Positions 25,592 to 34,555 are shown, numbered from the stretch's first letter. The stretch: DNA of 64,000 nt from Coriobacteriaceae bacterium (GCA_902364975.1 CABJFQ010000009.1:1-64000); one strand, 5' to 3'. The notes: generated by a model from the sequence alone, not told the origin. Translations and numbers: made by a program.

Positions 25592-25701
25592 AGGGATTCC
25601 TTTCATGGGACGACTCGGTTGACACCTATTGTGACGCAGGATTGTGGCACCCTTGTTTCTAGCATGATGCTGCATTTTTTAAACGTTATATACGAATACT
25701 C

Positions 25702-25737
25702 TTGTTTGGTAAAGTGCAACGTGGTAGGGTCTTTACC
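25702..25737 (+). promoter_or_regulatory. Promoter of the lysine operon with flanking inverted repeat
   Basis: TTGTTT (25702-25707) and TAGGGT (25725-25730) are spaced by 17 bp. GGTAAAG (25708-25714) and CTTTACC (25731-25737) form a perfect 7-bp inverted repeat around the -10, a possible operator in addition to the riboswitch. Confidence 0.6.
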
Positions 25738-25739
25738 AC

Positions 25740-25899
25740 TTGATAGAGGCGCGGGCACGAAGATCCGCGGGCGAGTCGGCAGACTTTGACCCCGTGGGGA
25801 GGCGAAACCCGCCGAACTGGGTTTTTCGGGCACGAACAGCCTGGTGGGCCTGCGGGAAACACCCGCAGGACTGTCTGCAGCAATGCGGGAGCGCTATCC
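25740..25899 (+). promoter_or_regulatory. Lysine riboswitch (L box)
   Basis: The 5' strand GATAGAGGCGC pairs with GCGCTATC (25891-25898) to form P1. Between them lie family landmarks: GGGAGGCGAAACC, CGCCGAACTGGG and CTGTC before GGGAGCGCTATCC, in the same order as the B. subtilis lysC leader. No T-tract terminator follows. Instead CGCTATCC (25892-25899) and CGCTAT (25914-25919) can each pair with GGATAGCG (25949-25956), which abuts the GAGG before the start codon. Control is therefore probably at translation. Confidence 0.92.
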
Positions 25900-25969
25900 G
25901 GACATTGGGTCCACGCTATGCGGATTCGATGCGCAGATGGCGCCGTCTGGATAGCGAGGTTTACGGGAC

Positions 25970-28279
25970 ATGGCATTGACCCCCAACGAGGCGTATGCGG
26001 CCAAGCAGCCGTTTGTGGACAAGGAGACGCTCGAGCATATCGTCGAGCAGTTCCCCACGCCGTTTCATCTATACGACGAGGCGGGCATCCGCCGCAACAT
26101 GCAAGAAGTGCGCGACGCCTTTGCATGGAACCCGGGCTTTAAGGAATACTTTGCCGTCAAGGCCAACCCCAACCCGGCGCTCATCTCCATTCTCAACGAA
26201 TACGGCTGCGGCTGCGATTGCTCGAGCTATACCGAGCTCATGATCGCCCGCTCACTGGGTATCACGGGACACGACATCATGTTCTCGTCCAACGACACGC
26301 CGGCTGCCGACTTTGAGCTCGCCGACAAGCTGGGAGCCATCGTCAACTTTGATGACATCAGCCACATTGAGTTCTTTGAGCGCGTTGCGGGGTCAATCCC
26401 CAAGACGGTCAGCTGCCGCTTTAATCCGGGTGGCCTGTTCCAGCTCTCCAATGGCATCATGGATAACCCCGGCGACTCCAAATACGGTATGACCACCGAG
26501 CAACTCTTCGAGGCCTTCCGCATGCTCAAGGCCAAGGGTGCCGAGGACTTTGGTATCCACGCATTCCTTGCCAGCAACACCGTCACCAACGACTACTACC
26601 CCAAGCTTGCGCGCATCCTCTTTGAGCTTGCCGTGCGCCTGGAGCGCGAGACCGGCGCACACGTCGCCTTCATCAATCTGTCCGGCGGCGTCGGCATCCC
26701 CTATCTGCCCGAACAGCAGGCCAACGACATTCACGCCATCGGCGAGGGGGTACACACGGCATACGACGAGATCCTGGTTCCTGCCGGCATGGGCGATGTG
26801 GCCATCTGCACCGAGATGGGACGCTTTATGATGGGCCCCTACGGCTGCCTGGTCACCAAGGCCATCCACGAGAAGCAGATCTACAAGGACTATATCGGTG
26901 TCGACGCAAGCGCCGTCGATCTGATTCGCCCTGCCATGTATGGCGCCTACCACCACATTACGGTGATGGGCCAGCCGGGTGGCGCCGACAAGACCGTAGC
27001 ACCGGTCACAAACACGTACGACATTACGGGCAATCTGTGCGAGAACAACGATAAGTTCGCTATCGACCGCGAGCTGCCGCAGATCGACATGGGTGATGTA
27101 CTCGTGATCCACGATACCGGCGCACATGGCTACTCCATGGGCTACAACTACAACGGCCGCCTGCGCTCCGCCGAGGTTCTGCTGCGCCCCGATGGCTCGG
27201 CCGACCTCATCCGACGCGCCGAGCGCCCGGGCGATTATTTTGCCACGCTCGACGTGTTGCCGTGCGGCCGTGAGCTACTGGCCAAATCGCGTGCCGAAAG
27301 CGCCCGCCGTCGCGCCCAGGACGAACGCCTGGCCGTCGCCGCTCAGTGGAACAAACGCATCCAGATCGCGGAAGCGAAGGAGAAGAACATGGACATCCGT
27401 AATCTCGAGGGCTCAATCGTCGCCCTCGTCACTCCGTTTAAAAAGGACGGTAGCGTCGACTTTGACGCGCTCGAGCGCCTTATCGATTTCCACCTGCAAA
27501 ACGGTACCGACGCCATCCTCACCCTGGGCACCACCGGCGAGAGTGCCACGATGACCGATGACGAGGACAACTCCGTTGTCGCCGCCGTGGTCAAGCAGGT
27601 TGCAGGACGCGCCCCCGTCATCGCCGGCTCGGGCTCCAACTCCACGCAGACGATGCTCACCAAGTCACTTACCTACCAGGGCCTGGGCGCCGATGGTCTG
27701 CTGCTCATTACCCCCTACTACAACAAGTCTAACGAAGAGGGCATCTACCAGCACTTTAAGACCGTGGCCGACGCCGTGGACATCCCCTGCATTCTGTACA
27801 ACATCCCCGGCCGTTGCGGTTGTGGCATCAGCGAGCGCAATGTGGAGCGCCTGGCCGCGCACCCCAACATCATGGGCATCAAGGAGGCCTCGGGCAACGT
27901 TGCCTACGCGGCCAAGATCGCCCACCTACTGTCCGATGACTTCCGCATGTACTCGGGCGAGGATGCACTCACCGTGCCTCTCATGAGCCTGGGCGCCTCG
28001 GGCACCATCAGCGTGTGGGCCGATGTTCAGCCGCAGCTCGTGCACGACATGTGCCGTGCCTATCTGGACGGTGACGTGGAGCGCGCCCGCGACATCCAGA
28101 TTGCCGGTCAGCCACTCATCAACGCCCTCTTTAGCGAGGTCAACCCCATCCCCGTTAAGGAGGCGCTCGCTCAGATGGGTATGATCGAGGCAAACTACCG
28201 CATGCCGCTATGCCCCATGGCAGACAACACGCGAGCTGCACTTACCGATGCTCTGAAGGGAGCTGGTCTGCTTGATTAA
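25970..28279 (+). CDS. lysA-dapA: Diaminopimelate decarboxylase fused to dihydrodipicolinate synthase
   Basis: A single 769-residue frame. Residues about 1-465 are a PLP-dependent diaminopimelate decarboxylase: FAVKANPNP with the PLP Lys64, GCGCDCSSYTE, INLSGGVGIPY, CTEMGRFMMGPYG and DTGAHGYSMGYNYNGR. Residues 474-769 are a complete DapA (296 residues): VALVTPF, LGTTGES, catalytic Tyr at fusion position 610 (LYNIPG) and Schiff-base Lys at 638 (GIKEASG). The first and last enzymes of the lysine branch are thus joined. AAGGAG sits 6 bases before the Met474 codon, so free DapA may also be made. The C-terminal tail of the LysA part (AESARRRAQDERLAV) is a basic linker. Confidence 0.93.
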   Translation: MALTPNEAYAAKQPFVDKETLEHIVEQFPTPFHLYDEAGIRRNMQEVRDAFAWNPGFKEYFAVKANPNPALISILNEYGCGCDCSSYTELMIARSLGITGHDIMFSSNDTPAADFELADKLGAIVNFDDISHIEFFERVAGSIPKTVSCRFNPGGLFQLSNGIMDNPGDSKYGMTTEQLFEAFRMLKAKGAEDFGIHAFLASNTVTNDYYPKLARILFELAVRLERETGAHVAFINLSGGVGIPYLPEQQANDIHAIGEGVHTAYDEILVPAGMGDVAICTEMGRFMMGPYGCLVTKAIHEKQIYKDYIGVDASAVDLIRPAMYGAYHHITVMGQPGGADKTVAPVTNTYDITGNLCENNDKFAIDRELPQIDMGDVLVIHDTGAHGYSMGYNYNGRLRSAEVLLRPDGSADLIRRAERPGDYFATLDVLPCGRELLAKSRAESARRRAQDERLAVAAQWNKRIQIAEAKEKNMDIRNLEGSIVALVTPFKKDGSVDFDALERLIDFHLQNGTDAILTLGTTGESATMTDDEDNSVVAAVVKQVAGRAPVIAGSGSNSTQTMLTKSLTYQGLGADGLLLITPYYNKSNEEGIYQHFKTVADAVDIPCILYNIPGRCGCGISERNVERLAAHPNIMGIKEASGNVAYAAKIAHLLSDDFRMYSGEDALTVPLMSLGASGTISVWADVQPQLVHDMCRAYLDGDVERARDIQIAGQPLINALFSEVNPIPVKEALAQMGMIEANYRMPLCPMADNTRAALTDALKGAGLLD
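27379..27391 (+). promoter_or_regulatory. dapA: Internal ribosome binding site for DapA
   Basis: AAGGAG then six bases then ATG at 27389-27391, in frame inside the fusion and exactly where an independent DapA would begin. It suggests a former or still active separate start. Confidence 0.7.
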
Positions 28280-29012
28280 GACCGTCATTATGGGAACGGG
28301 CCGTATGGGCTCGCTCATCCGCACCACCGCCGAGGGCGTTGTCGACGCCGCCGGTCAGCCCGTTTTTGATATCGTCGCCCAGATCGGCTTCGACTTGTCC
28401 GAGCTCGAGAGCGCACCGGCCGCCGACGTCATCATCGACTTCTCGAACGTCGTGACCTTCGATGCCGTCGTCGCCTATGTCGAGCGTACAGGCGCGGCAC
28501 TCGTTTCCGGCACCACGGGTTATTCGCCTGAGCAGATGGACCGCCTGCGCGAGCTGGGCCAGAATGCCCGTGTCATGCATTCGGGCAACTACTCTATCGG
28601 CATCGCTGCCCTGCGCCATCTGGTTGCCCAGGCCACGCGCGAACTGCCCGGCTTTGACTGCGAGATTGTCGAGACGCACCACAACCAAAAGGTCGACGCT
28701 CCCAGCGGCACCGCTAAGCTGCTACTCGACGCTGTAGTCGAGGCTGAGCCCGAGGCAGGTTACCACCCTGTCTACGGTCGCGAGGGCATGTGCGGCGCTC
28801 GCGATCCCAAGGAAATCGGCATGCACTCGCTGCGCGGCGGCACCGTCGCCGGCGTGCACGAGGTGAGCTTCTTTGGCCAGGACGAGGAAGTCACGCTCAC
28901 GCATCGCGCCACGAGCCGTCAGATCTTCGTCAACGGCGCTCTGACAGCCGCGCAGAAGCTCGTCACCCGCGAGCACGGCTTCTATACGTTCGACCAGGTC
29001 ATGTTCGCCTAA
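28272..29012 (+). CDS. dapB: 4-hydroxy-tetrahydrodipicolinate reductase
   Basis: A 246-residue NAD(P)H-dependent reductase of the lysine/diaminopimelate pathway. The dinucleotide-binding MGTGRMGS lies at 7-14 and the catalytic HHNQKVDAPSGTA at 136-148. It starts with TTG at 28272, overlapping the end of the DapA frame by 8 bp, with GGGAG upstream; no ATG fits the family N terminus better. Its place between dapA and dapH matches the pathway order. Confidence 0.95.
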   Translation: MIKTVIMGTGRMGSLIRTTAEGVVDAAGQPVFDIVAQIGFDLSELESAPAADVIIDFSNVVTFDAVVAYVERTGAALVSGTTGYSPEQMDRLRELGQNARVMHSGNYSIGIAALRHLVAQATRELPGFDCEIVETHHNQKVDAPSGTAKLLLDAVVEAEPEAGYHPVYGREGMCGARDPKEIGMHSLRGGTVAGVHEVSFFGQDEEVTLTHRATSRQIFVNGALTAAQKLVTREHGFYTFDQVMFA

Positions 29013-29051
29013 CCAGTTATCTACCGTACCCACGCAAAGGAGAAACAGCAT

Positions 29052-29771
29052 ATGAGTAACGCAGCCGAGATGGATGCCCAGGAGATTATCAATTACATCG
29101 CTACCGCACCCAAGAAAACGCCCGTCAAACTGTACGTGCGCGAAAAGCCGGGCATGAAGGTCCAGTGGGGCGATGCGCACGTCTACGGCGGCCGTCGTGG
29201 CAAGACCGTCTTTGGCGACTGGGATGAGCTCAAGGCCATCCTGGACGCCAATGCCGATTCCATCGACTACTACGACGTCGAGAATGACTGCCGCAACTCC
29301 GCCGTCCCTATGCTCGACCTTAAGGGCATCAATGCCCGCATCGAGCCGGGCGCGATCATCCGCGACCGCGTCGAGATCGGCGACCGTGCCGTCATCATGA
29401 TGGGTGCCATCATCAATATCGGCTCCGTCATCGGTGAGGGCTCCATGATCGACATGGGCGCCGTGCTGGGCGGCCGCGCCACCGTGGGCAAGAACTGCCA
29501 CATCGGCGCTGGAACCGTGTTGGCAGGTGTCGTTGAACCCGCAAGCGCCACGCCCGTCATCATCGAGGACGATGTCATGATCGGCGCCAACGCCGTGGTC
29601 CTGGAGGGCGTGCGCGTGGGTAAGGGCGCTGTCGTTGCCGCCGGCGCCGTGTGCGTCGAGGACGTCCCCGCCGGTGCCGTCGTGGCCGGTGTCCCCGCCC
29701 GCGTCATCAAGATGCGCGACGAGAAGACCGACAGCAAGACCGGCCTGGAAGAGGGCTTACGTCAACTTTAA
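29052..29771 (+). CDS. dapH: Tetrahydrodipicolinate N-acetyltransferase
   Basis: A 239-residue acetyltransferase that commits the operon to the acetylated diaminopimelate branch. The N-terminal domain ([19 protein letters not shown]) is specific to DapH. The C-terminal left-handed beta helix has hexapeptide repeats ([20 protein letters not shown] and following). AAAGGAG precedes the ATG. It is the last gene of the riboswitch-controlled operon and is followed by a strong terminator. Confidence 0.96.
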   Translation: MSNAAEMDAQEIINYIATAPKKTPVKLYVREKPGMKVQWGDAHVYGGRRGKTVFGDWDELKAILDANADSIDYYDVENDCRNSAVPMLDLKGINARIEPGAIIRDRVEIGDRAVIMMGAIINIGSVIGEGSMIDMGAVLGGRATVGKNCHIGAGTVLAGVVEPASATPVIIEDDVMIGANAVVLEGVRVGKGAVVAAGAVCVEDVPAGAVVAGVPARVIKMRDEKTDSKTGLEEGLRQL

Positions 29772-29789
29772 TAGTTACGCGGTTATGAC

Positions 29790-29826
29790 AAAAAGGCCGA
29801 AGTCCCAAAGGGCTTCGGCCTTTTCG
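29790..29826. terminator. Bidirectional terminator after dapH
   Basis: AAAAGGCCGAAG and CTTCGGCCTTTT form a 12-bp stem. It serves dapH and the convergent nucleoid-associated protein gene. Confidence 0.92.
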
Positions 29827-29849
29827 TTACGGTCAATCTGCTCGATCCC

Positions 29850-30854
29850 TTATCGATTCTCGATGCTGCCGATATTCTTGAGCTCGATGGAGATGAGGCC
29901 GTTGGGTTCGTTGACGAACTCGATGTACTCGGAGTTCGAACCCATCTCGGCCGGGAAGCTGATCTCGATGCCCGTGTCGGTACGAATCTTGTGATTGCGC
30001 ACCGCCGCGCGCTCGACTTGCTTGCGTTCCACGGGCACGCGCTCGGGCACCTTCTCCTCGGTCAGTGCCGCGCGCACGCTTTCCTTGATGACCGGCTCGT
30101 CCTCAAAGACCTCATCGACGATATCCCAAGGCGGCAGCTCTTCGTCATCCTCAACCTTCTCGGCAACGGCAGCCTTAACCTTAGCGAGCGCTACGGCCGT
30201 ATTGGCACCGTGCTCCTCGGCGACCTCCTCGACCACGCGCGTCACGGTGTCGATGACCTCCTTGCCCGACACGCCCGTATCGCACTGCAGCAGACCGTCG
30301 GGAATGAGCATGCGGTCCTCACCGGCAATCTTGCGCTTCTTGTCCACATAGCCGATCTCCATGGTGCTCGCGCGCACGATGGCATAGCTTGGCACCTTTT
30401 GGGAAGGATTCGGCAGGATAGCATAGTGGCGCGCGATGTCGTTGCGTACCTCGCCCTCCTCGCGGGCCACCTCGTGCATAAAGGCCTGTTTGGAGCCCAG
30501 CAGCATCACAGCAAACCAGCGGGCATCCTCATCGTCGTCAAAGTCGGCCACGAGCACGTCGGTGGACTCGGCTTTCTCGGCTTTGGTGAGCTCGGAGGAG
30601 ATAAACTCCGCAATCTGCTGCGACAGGTCCACGAACTCGCGCTCGCCAAAGAAATAACCCTTGAGCTCGCCGCCAAACGCAGAGTTCTCGGCAAACGTGG
30701 CGCGCTTATTGTCGGCCGAGGTTCGTGCGCGGCGCAGATGCGTGGTCACAAAGTTGCGCACGGTACGGCTCTCGATATCGAGCTCGCGCTGGCTCATGAC
30801 GTTGACGGCAGAGTCAAAGTCCAGGATATGCAGAATCGCGTGATTGATTTTCAT
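29850..30854 (-). CDS. 37-kDa nucleoid-associated protein family
   Basis: A 334-residue member of the NdpA/YejK nucleoid-associated family. It begins MKINHAILHILDF and has the family segments SRTVRNFVTTHLRRA, FDDDEDARWFAVMLLGSK and a conserved C-terminal SIELKNIGSIENR. An acidic stretch (AEKVEDDEELPPWD) lies near residue 245. Two starts, 30854 and 30863, are three codons apart; 30854 has GGA at usable spacing. Chromosome binding is the family role. No operon partner. Confidence 0.88.
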   Translation of the reverse strand: MKINHAILHILDFDSAVNVMSQRELDIESRTVRNFVTTHLRRARTSADNKRATFAENSAFGGELKGYFFGEREFVDLSQQIAEFISSELTKAEKAESTDVLVADFDDDEDARWFAVMLLGSKQAFMHEVAREEGEVRNDIARHYAILPNPSQKVPSYAIVRASTMEIGYVDKKRKIAGEDRMLIPDGLLQCDTGVSGKEVIDTVTRVVEEVAEEHGANTAVALAKVKAAVAEKVEDDEELPPWDIVDEVFEDEPVIKESVRAALTEEKVPERVPVERKQVERAAVRNHKIRTDTGIEISFPAEMGSNSEYIEFVNEPNGLISIELKNIGSIENR

Positions 30855-30929
30855 ATACGGCATTCCGTTCTAGATCGATTTCGGCACGAACCAGTATAGC
30901 GGTCGAGCCCGCCCCATGCGCATCGAAGC

Positions 30930-30961
30930 TTGGTGCTCGGGGACAGGTTGCTTTGCACCAA
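30930..30961. repeat. GGGAC-type dispersed hairpin repeat
   Basis: TTGGTGC and GCACCAA arms enclose CGGGGACAGGTTGCTTT. It lies 3 bp past the stop of the hydrolase gene, whose other end carries a sister copy at 32143-32173. Confidence 0.75.
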
Positions 30962-30964
30962 TGG

Positions 30965-32125
30965 TTAGCGCAGGAGCTCGGACTGCCAAGCCTCAAGCTG
31001 TTCTGCCAAACTCTTGCCGGCAGCGGGCATGTCGATCTGGGGTCGTTTGGGCAGCAGCGCGCATTTAAGGATTGCCACGATGGTCTGCGAGACAAAGCGT
31101 CGCGTATCCTCGTCAAAGCCTTGCGCAGCCTGGAGCATCACGGGCAGGCTCTCGCACAGATTCCCGGCGATATCCGCAAACCGCTCAGCACCCGTAGCCT
31201 CAAACACGGAGAACAACGCATCTACAAAACGCTCGCGCTCGCTAGGTGACACTGCAAGCAGCATCTCGCGAATGGAGTCATCAACGTATCGAGCACCGGC
31301 GGACAGGCGCTCACAGTACACGAAGTCGTGACCATCAACCACCCAGCTAAAGGGATTGTGCTGCAGCAGGCTGAACTCGGTGCTCTCAACGATGGCATAG
31401 TCCTCCTGTGTCTCGAACATCATGCCAAAGATCGACGACCGAGGTAGCGTCTTGTCGATTCGACCGGAAAGATCGGCAAAGGCGTTGCCGTTCAGAAACT
31501 CCTCGACGAAGCCCGGACCATCATGGGAATACACCCGTTCGATTCGCTCACGGGCGACATCGGAGCACATCGCCGCACCGTACACCGCAAGGTTTCCACC
31601 CTTGGAATGACCTCCGCACAAAAGCGGCCCGTCAATCGCATCCGCTGCCTCGTCCACATAGCGCGCCGCAGATTCCTGGGAGGGCACGGGACACCGGAAC
31701 GCCATGTTGAAGTCCTCTTTCCAGCCCACAATCGTGCTGTCGGTCCCCCGGAAGGAAAGATAGCTAAACCCCGCCGGAAACCGGAACGCCATGGCTGCAA
31801 ACTGCTCTGTCGCCACCACATCGCTCACGGCACGATAGCCGCAAACGTGCACGCCACGGTAGCGAGGGCTTGCTGCCACGGCCTCCAACAAGGCCCTGCT
31901 CCCCTCTGGATCCCACAGGTCGCCAATCATGTCCCGGTAGCACTCGGCACGAAGCAGCTCGCGTACGTCTAGGCCCTGCCAGTTCGTCAGCTCCGCCATA
32001 ACACCCGGCAAACGCAAATAGGACAACCACGCAAAGACCAGGCTATCCACCGCGCAGAACGGCCGTTCCTCAAACGGGTCAAACGCCGTCTGGGCATAGG
32101 TCAAAAAATTAGGCGAATCCGACAT
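30965..32125 (-). CDS. Mbeg1-like (DUF2974) alpha/beta hydrolase
   Basis: A 386-residue protein of the Mbeg1-like/DUF2974 family, an alpha/beta hydrolase resembling lipases. It has FSYLSFRGTDSTIVGWKEDF and the nucleophile elbow LLCGGHSKGGNLAVY (Ser near 191). A late VDGHDF offers a candidate catalytic His. GGGAGG precedes the ATG. It is a single-gene unit bounded on both sides by hairpin repeats of one family. Substrate and localisation are unknown; no signal peptide is seen. Confidence 0.87.
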   Translation of the reverse strand: MSDSPNFLTYAQTAFDPFEERPFCAVDSLVFAWLSYLRLPGVMAELTNWQGLDVRELLRAECYRDMIGDLWDPEGSRALLEAVAASPRYRGVHVCGYRAVSDVVATEQFAAMAFRFPAGFSYLSFRGTDSTIVGWKEDFNMAFRCPVPSQESAARYVDEAADAIDGPLLCGGHSKGGNLAVYGAAMCSDVARERIERVYSHDGPGFVEEFLNGNAFADLSGRIDKTLPRSSIFGMMFETQEDYAIVESTEFSLLQHNPFSWVVDGHDFVYCERLSAGARYVDDSIREMLLAVSPSERERFVDALFSVFEATGAERFADIAGNLCESLPVMLQAAQGFDEDTRRFVSQTIVAILKCALLPKRPQIDMPAAGKSLAEQLEAWQSELLR

Positions 32126-32142
32126 GGCCCTCCCATCAACTA

Positions 32143-32173
32143 TGGTGCATTGGGGTCAGGTTACTTTGCACCA
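32143..32173. repeat. GGGTC-type dispersed hairpin repeat
   Basis: TGGTGCA and TGCACCA arms enclose TTGGGGTCAGGTTACTT, nearly the same core as the copy at 30930-30961. It overlaps the T tract of the ldh terminator. Confidence 0.75.
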
Positions 32174-32206
32174 AAAAGGCGCCCGGGCCGTGTGGGCTCG
32201 GACGCC
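32173..32206 (-). terminator. Intrinsic terminator after ldh
   Basis: On the minus strand GGCGTCCGAGCC and GGCCCGGGCGCC form a stem with few mismatches, followed by TTTTT. Confidence 0.85.
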
Positions 32207-32239
32207 TCCATTGTAGCGTTTCGCTCTAGCGAGCTTGAT

Positions 32240-33190
32240 TTAGCAGGAGAAGTCGACGCTGTCGATGATGTCCTTGAGGGCCTTGGCGGAGGCGGTAAGC
32301 TCATGCTGCTCGTCATCGTTCAGCGGCACGGGGACGCGGCAGACAACGCCGTCGCGGCCAACAACGGTCGGCATGGAGATGGCAAGATCGGACAGGCCAT
32401 ACTCGCCCACCATGAGCGAGGAGACGGGCAGAACGGTCTGCTCATCGCGCATGACGGCGGTGCAGATGCGCTTGACGGCCATGGCGACACCATAGTAGGT
32501 GGCATGCTTCTTCTCGATGATGGTGTAGGCGGAGTTCTTGACGTCCTCGGCGATACGCTTCTCGGCAGCCTCATGCTCCAGATGACCGTGAAGCTCGCAG
32601 AAGGTGTTCAGCGGAACGCCGGCAACCTGAGCGCTGGACCAAGCGACAAACTCGGAGTCACCGTGCTCACCCATGACATAGGCCTGGACATCGCGCGGGT
32701 CAACCTCGACGTGGGCACCAAGCATCTGCTGCAGACGGCCGGTGTCGAGCACGGTACCGGAGCCGATGACATGGCCCTCGGGCAGGCCGGACATCTTGAT
32801 GGCGGCGTAGGTCAGAACATCGACCGGGTTGGAGACGATGAGCAGAATGCCGTCGAAGCCGGACTTCTTAATCTCGGGGATAATGGACTTAAAGATGCTG
32901 ACGTTCTTGTTGACCAGGTCCAGGCGAGTCTCACCGGGCTTCTGGGCAGCGCCAGCGGTGACGACGATCATGGCGGCGTCGGCGACATCGGAATAATCGC
33001 CGGCGTAGATCTTCATCGGCTCGGCAAACGTCATGCCGTGCGCGATATCCAGGGCCTCACCCTCGGCGCGGTTCTTGTCCACGTCGATGAGGACCATCTC
33101 GGAGAACAGGCCACTCTGCATCAGCGCGAACGCCGAAGACGAACCAACGAAACCGCAGCCGACAATAGCGACCTTCTTCTCGTTAACCAT
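32240..33190 (-). CDS. ldh: L-lactate dehydrogenase
   Basis: A 316-residue NAD-dependent dehydrogenase that reduces pyruvate to L-lactate. It has the Rossmann start KVAIVGCGFVGSSSAFAL, LIDVDKNRAEGEALD, the substrate Arg in KPGETRLDLVNKN, IVSNPVDVLTY and the catalytic His in MGEHGDSEF. The ATG at 33190 follows GGGAG; the longer frame adds 26 residues without a site. The LDH/MDH superfamily is certain; lactate is favoured over malate because the mobile loop carries an uncharged Gln (GAAQKPGETR), as in lactate dehydrogenases. Confidence 0.93.
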   Translation of the reverse strand: MVNEKKVAIVGCGFVGSSSAFALMQSGLFSEMVLIDVDKNRAEGEALDIAHGMTFAEPMKIYAGDYSDVADAAMIVVTAGAAQKPGETRLDLVNKNVSIFKSIIPEIKKSGFDGILLIVSNPVDVLTYAAIKMSGLPEGHVIGSGTVLDTGRLQQMLGAHVEVDPRDVQAYVMGEHGDSEFVAWSSAQVAGVPLNTFCELHGHLEHEAAEKRIAEDVKNSAYTIIEKKHATYYGVAMAVKRICTAVMRDEQTVLPVSSLMVGEYGLSDLAISMPTVVGRDGVVCRVPVPLNDDEQHELTASAKALKDIIDSVDFSC

Positions 33191-33215
33191 TAGAAACTCC
33201 CATCTCTCTCCACAA

Positions 33216-33248
33216 GCAAGCCGCCCGGGAACGACCCGAGCGGCTTGC
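33216..33248 (-). terminator. Hairpin between the aminotransferase and ldh genes
   Basis: CAAGCCGC and GCGGCTTG arms with an inner CGGG/CCCG pair. There is no T tract, so it may be a weak terminator or an element of the ldh leader. The rest of the 33191-33391 gap is A+T rich, with CGAAA/TTTCG palindromes near 33352-33365. Confidence 0.5.
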
Positions 33249-33391
33249 CGTAATCCCAATACATCCAATCGGGACTTTGATTATGCTCCTATTCGCAGCC
33301 AAAAATCGACCGTTTACCGAAATTGTTTGCAGAAATCGTAAAATAACTGCACGAAATCGGTTTCGAGCTATTGACGAGCCGAAATACCTTT

Positions 33392-34555
33392 CTAATACAG
33401 GCCCGCCTCGCGAATGGCCTCGACAGCCAAAGCAATCTGGTCGGGCGGCAAGACCAGCGCCATGCGCACGTGCCCCTCGCCCGAAGGACCAAAGCTCGCG
33501 CCCGGCGTCACCACAACGCCGGCCTTCTCCATGAGCTCCTCGCAAAACGCCATGGAATCGGTGCGACCACCGGGAAGCTTGGCCCACACGAACATGGAGC
33601 CATGCGCGTTGGGACGCTCCCAGCCCAGGTTCTCAAGACCGTCGCACAGGGCATCGCGGCGCTCCTGGTACTTCAGACGCTGCGCCTCGACCTCATCGCG
33701 CGGACCGTTCAGGCAGGCGATAGCAGCCTTCTGGATCGGGAAGAACATGCCAAAGTCGATCTGGCCGCGCAGCTTGGCAAAGGCAGAGACCACATCCTCG
33801 CGGCCGACCAAAAAGCCGATACGCGCACCGGTGACGTTAAACGACTTGGAGAGCGAGAAGAATTCCACGCCCACCTCGAGCGCACCGGGATACTGCAAGA
33901 AGCTGCCGCCCGGCTCGCCGTCGAACACGATGTCGGAGTACGCGTTGTCATGGACGATGAGCAGGTCGTGCTCGCGGGCGAAAGCGATGATCTCCTCGTA
34001 GACCTCGGGCGTGCCCACCGAGCCGACCGGGTTTGCGGGCAGCGACACGATCATGTACTTGGCACGATCGGCCACCTCGGGGTCGATACCCGCCACATAG
34101 GGCAGGTAATTATGCTCGGCAACCAACGGATAGTACTCGAGCTTGGCATCGGCGATCTTGGCACCCGCCTCAAAGACCGGGTAGCACGGATCGGGAACCA
34201 GAATGGTGTCGCCCGGATCGAGCAGGGCCAGACCCAAATGGCCCACGCCCTCCTGCGTGCCGTTGCACGACTGCACCATGGGCGGCGTAATACCCGAAAC
34301 GCCAAAGCGGCGCTCATAGTAATCGCACACGGCTTGCTTGAGTTCGGGCAGGTCGCGCAGGGCATACTTCCACATCTCGGGATCTTGGGCTGCTTGCGTG
34401 AGCGCCTCGACCACGTGGTCGTACGGCTTAAAGTCGGGCGTGCCCACGCTCATGTTGTAAATGGTCTTGCCCTGAGCCTTCAGCGCGAGAAGCTTGTTGT
34501 TGAGCGAGGCGAAGACCTCCGCGCCAAAGCGGTCGAGACGCTGCGATGCCTGCAT
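33392..34555 (-). CDS. Class I/II aminotransferase, possible diaminopimelate aminotransferase
   Basis: A 387-residue PLP aminotransferase of fold type I. It has SVGTPDFKPYDHV, the PLP site VQSCNGTQEGVGHLGLAL, LPANPVGS, DNAYSDI and the Schiff-base Lys in FFSLSKSFNVTGARIGF. The ATG at 34555 follows AAAGGTGG; a longer frame runs through the upstream terminator. It resembles DapC/PatA-like enzymes, and the window holds every other acetylated-diaminopimelate enzyme except the epimerase, so N-acetyl-diaminopimelate aminotransferase is plausible. Alanine or aspartate aminotransferase remains possible. Confidence 0.88.
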   Translation of the reverse strand: MQASQRLDRFGAEVFASLNNKLLALKAQGKTIYNMSVGTPDFKPYDHVVEALTQAAQDPEMWKYALRDLPELKQAVCDYYERRFGVSGITPPMVQSCNGTQEGVGHLGLALLDPGDTILVPDPCYPVFEAGAKIADAKLEYYPLVAEHNYLPYVAGIDPEVADRAKYMIVSLPANPVGSVGTPEVYEEIIAFAREHDLLIVHDNAYSDIVFDGEPGGSFLQYPGALEVGVEFFSLSKSFNVTGARIGFLVGREDVVSAFAKLRGQIDFGMFFPIQKAAIACLNGPRDEVEAQRLKYQERRDALCDGLENLGWERPNAHGSMFVWAKLPGGRTDSMAFCEELMEKAGVVVTPGASFGPSGEGHVRMALVLPPDQIALAVEAIREAGLY

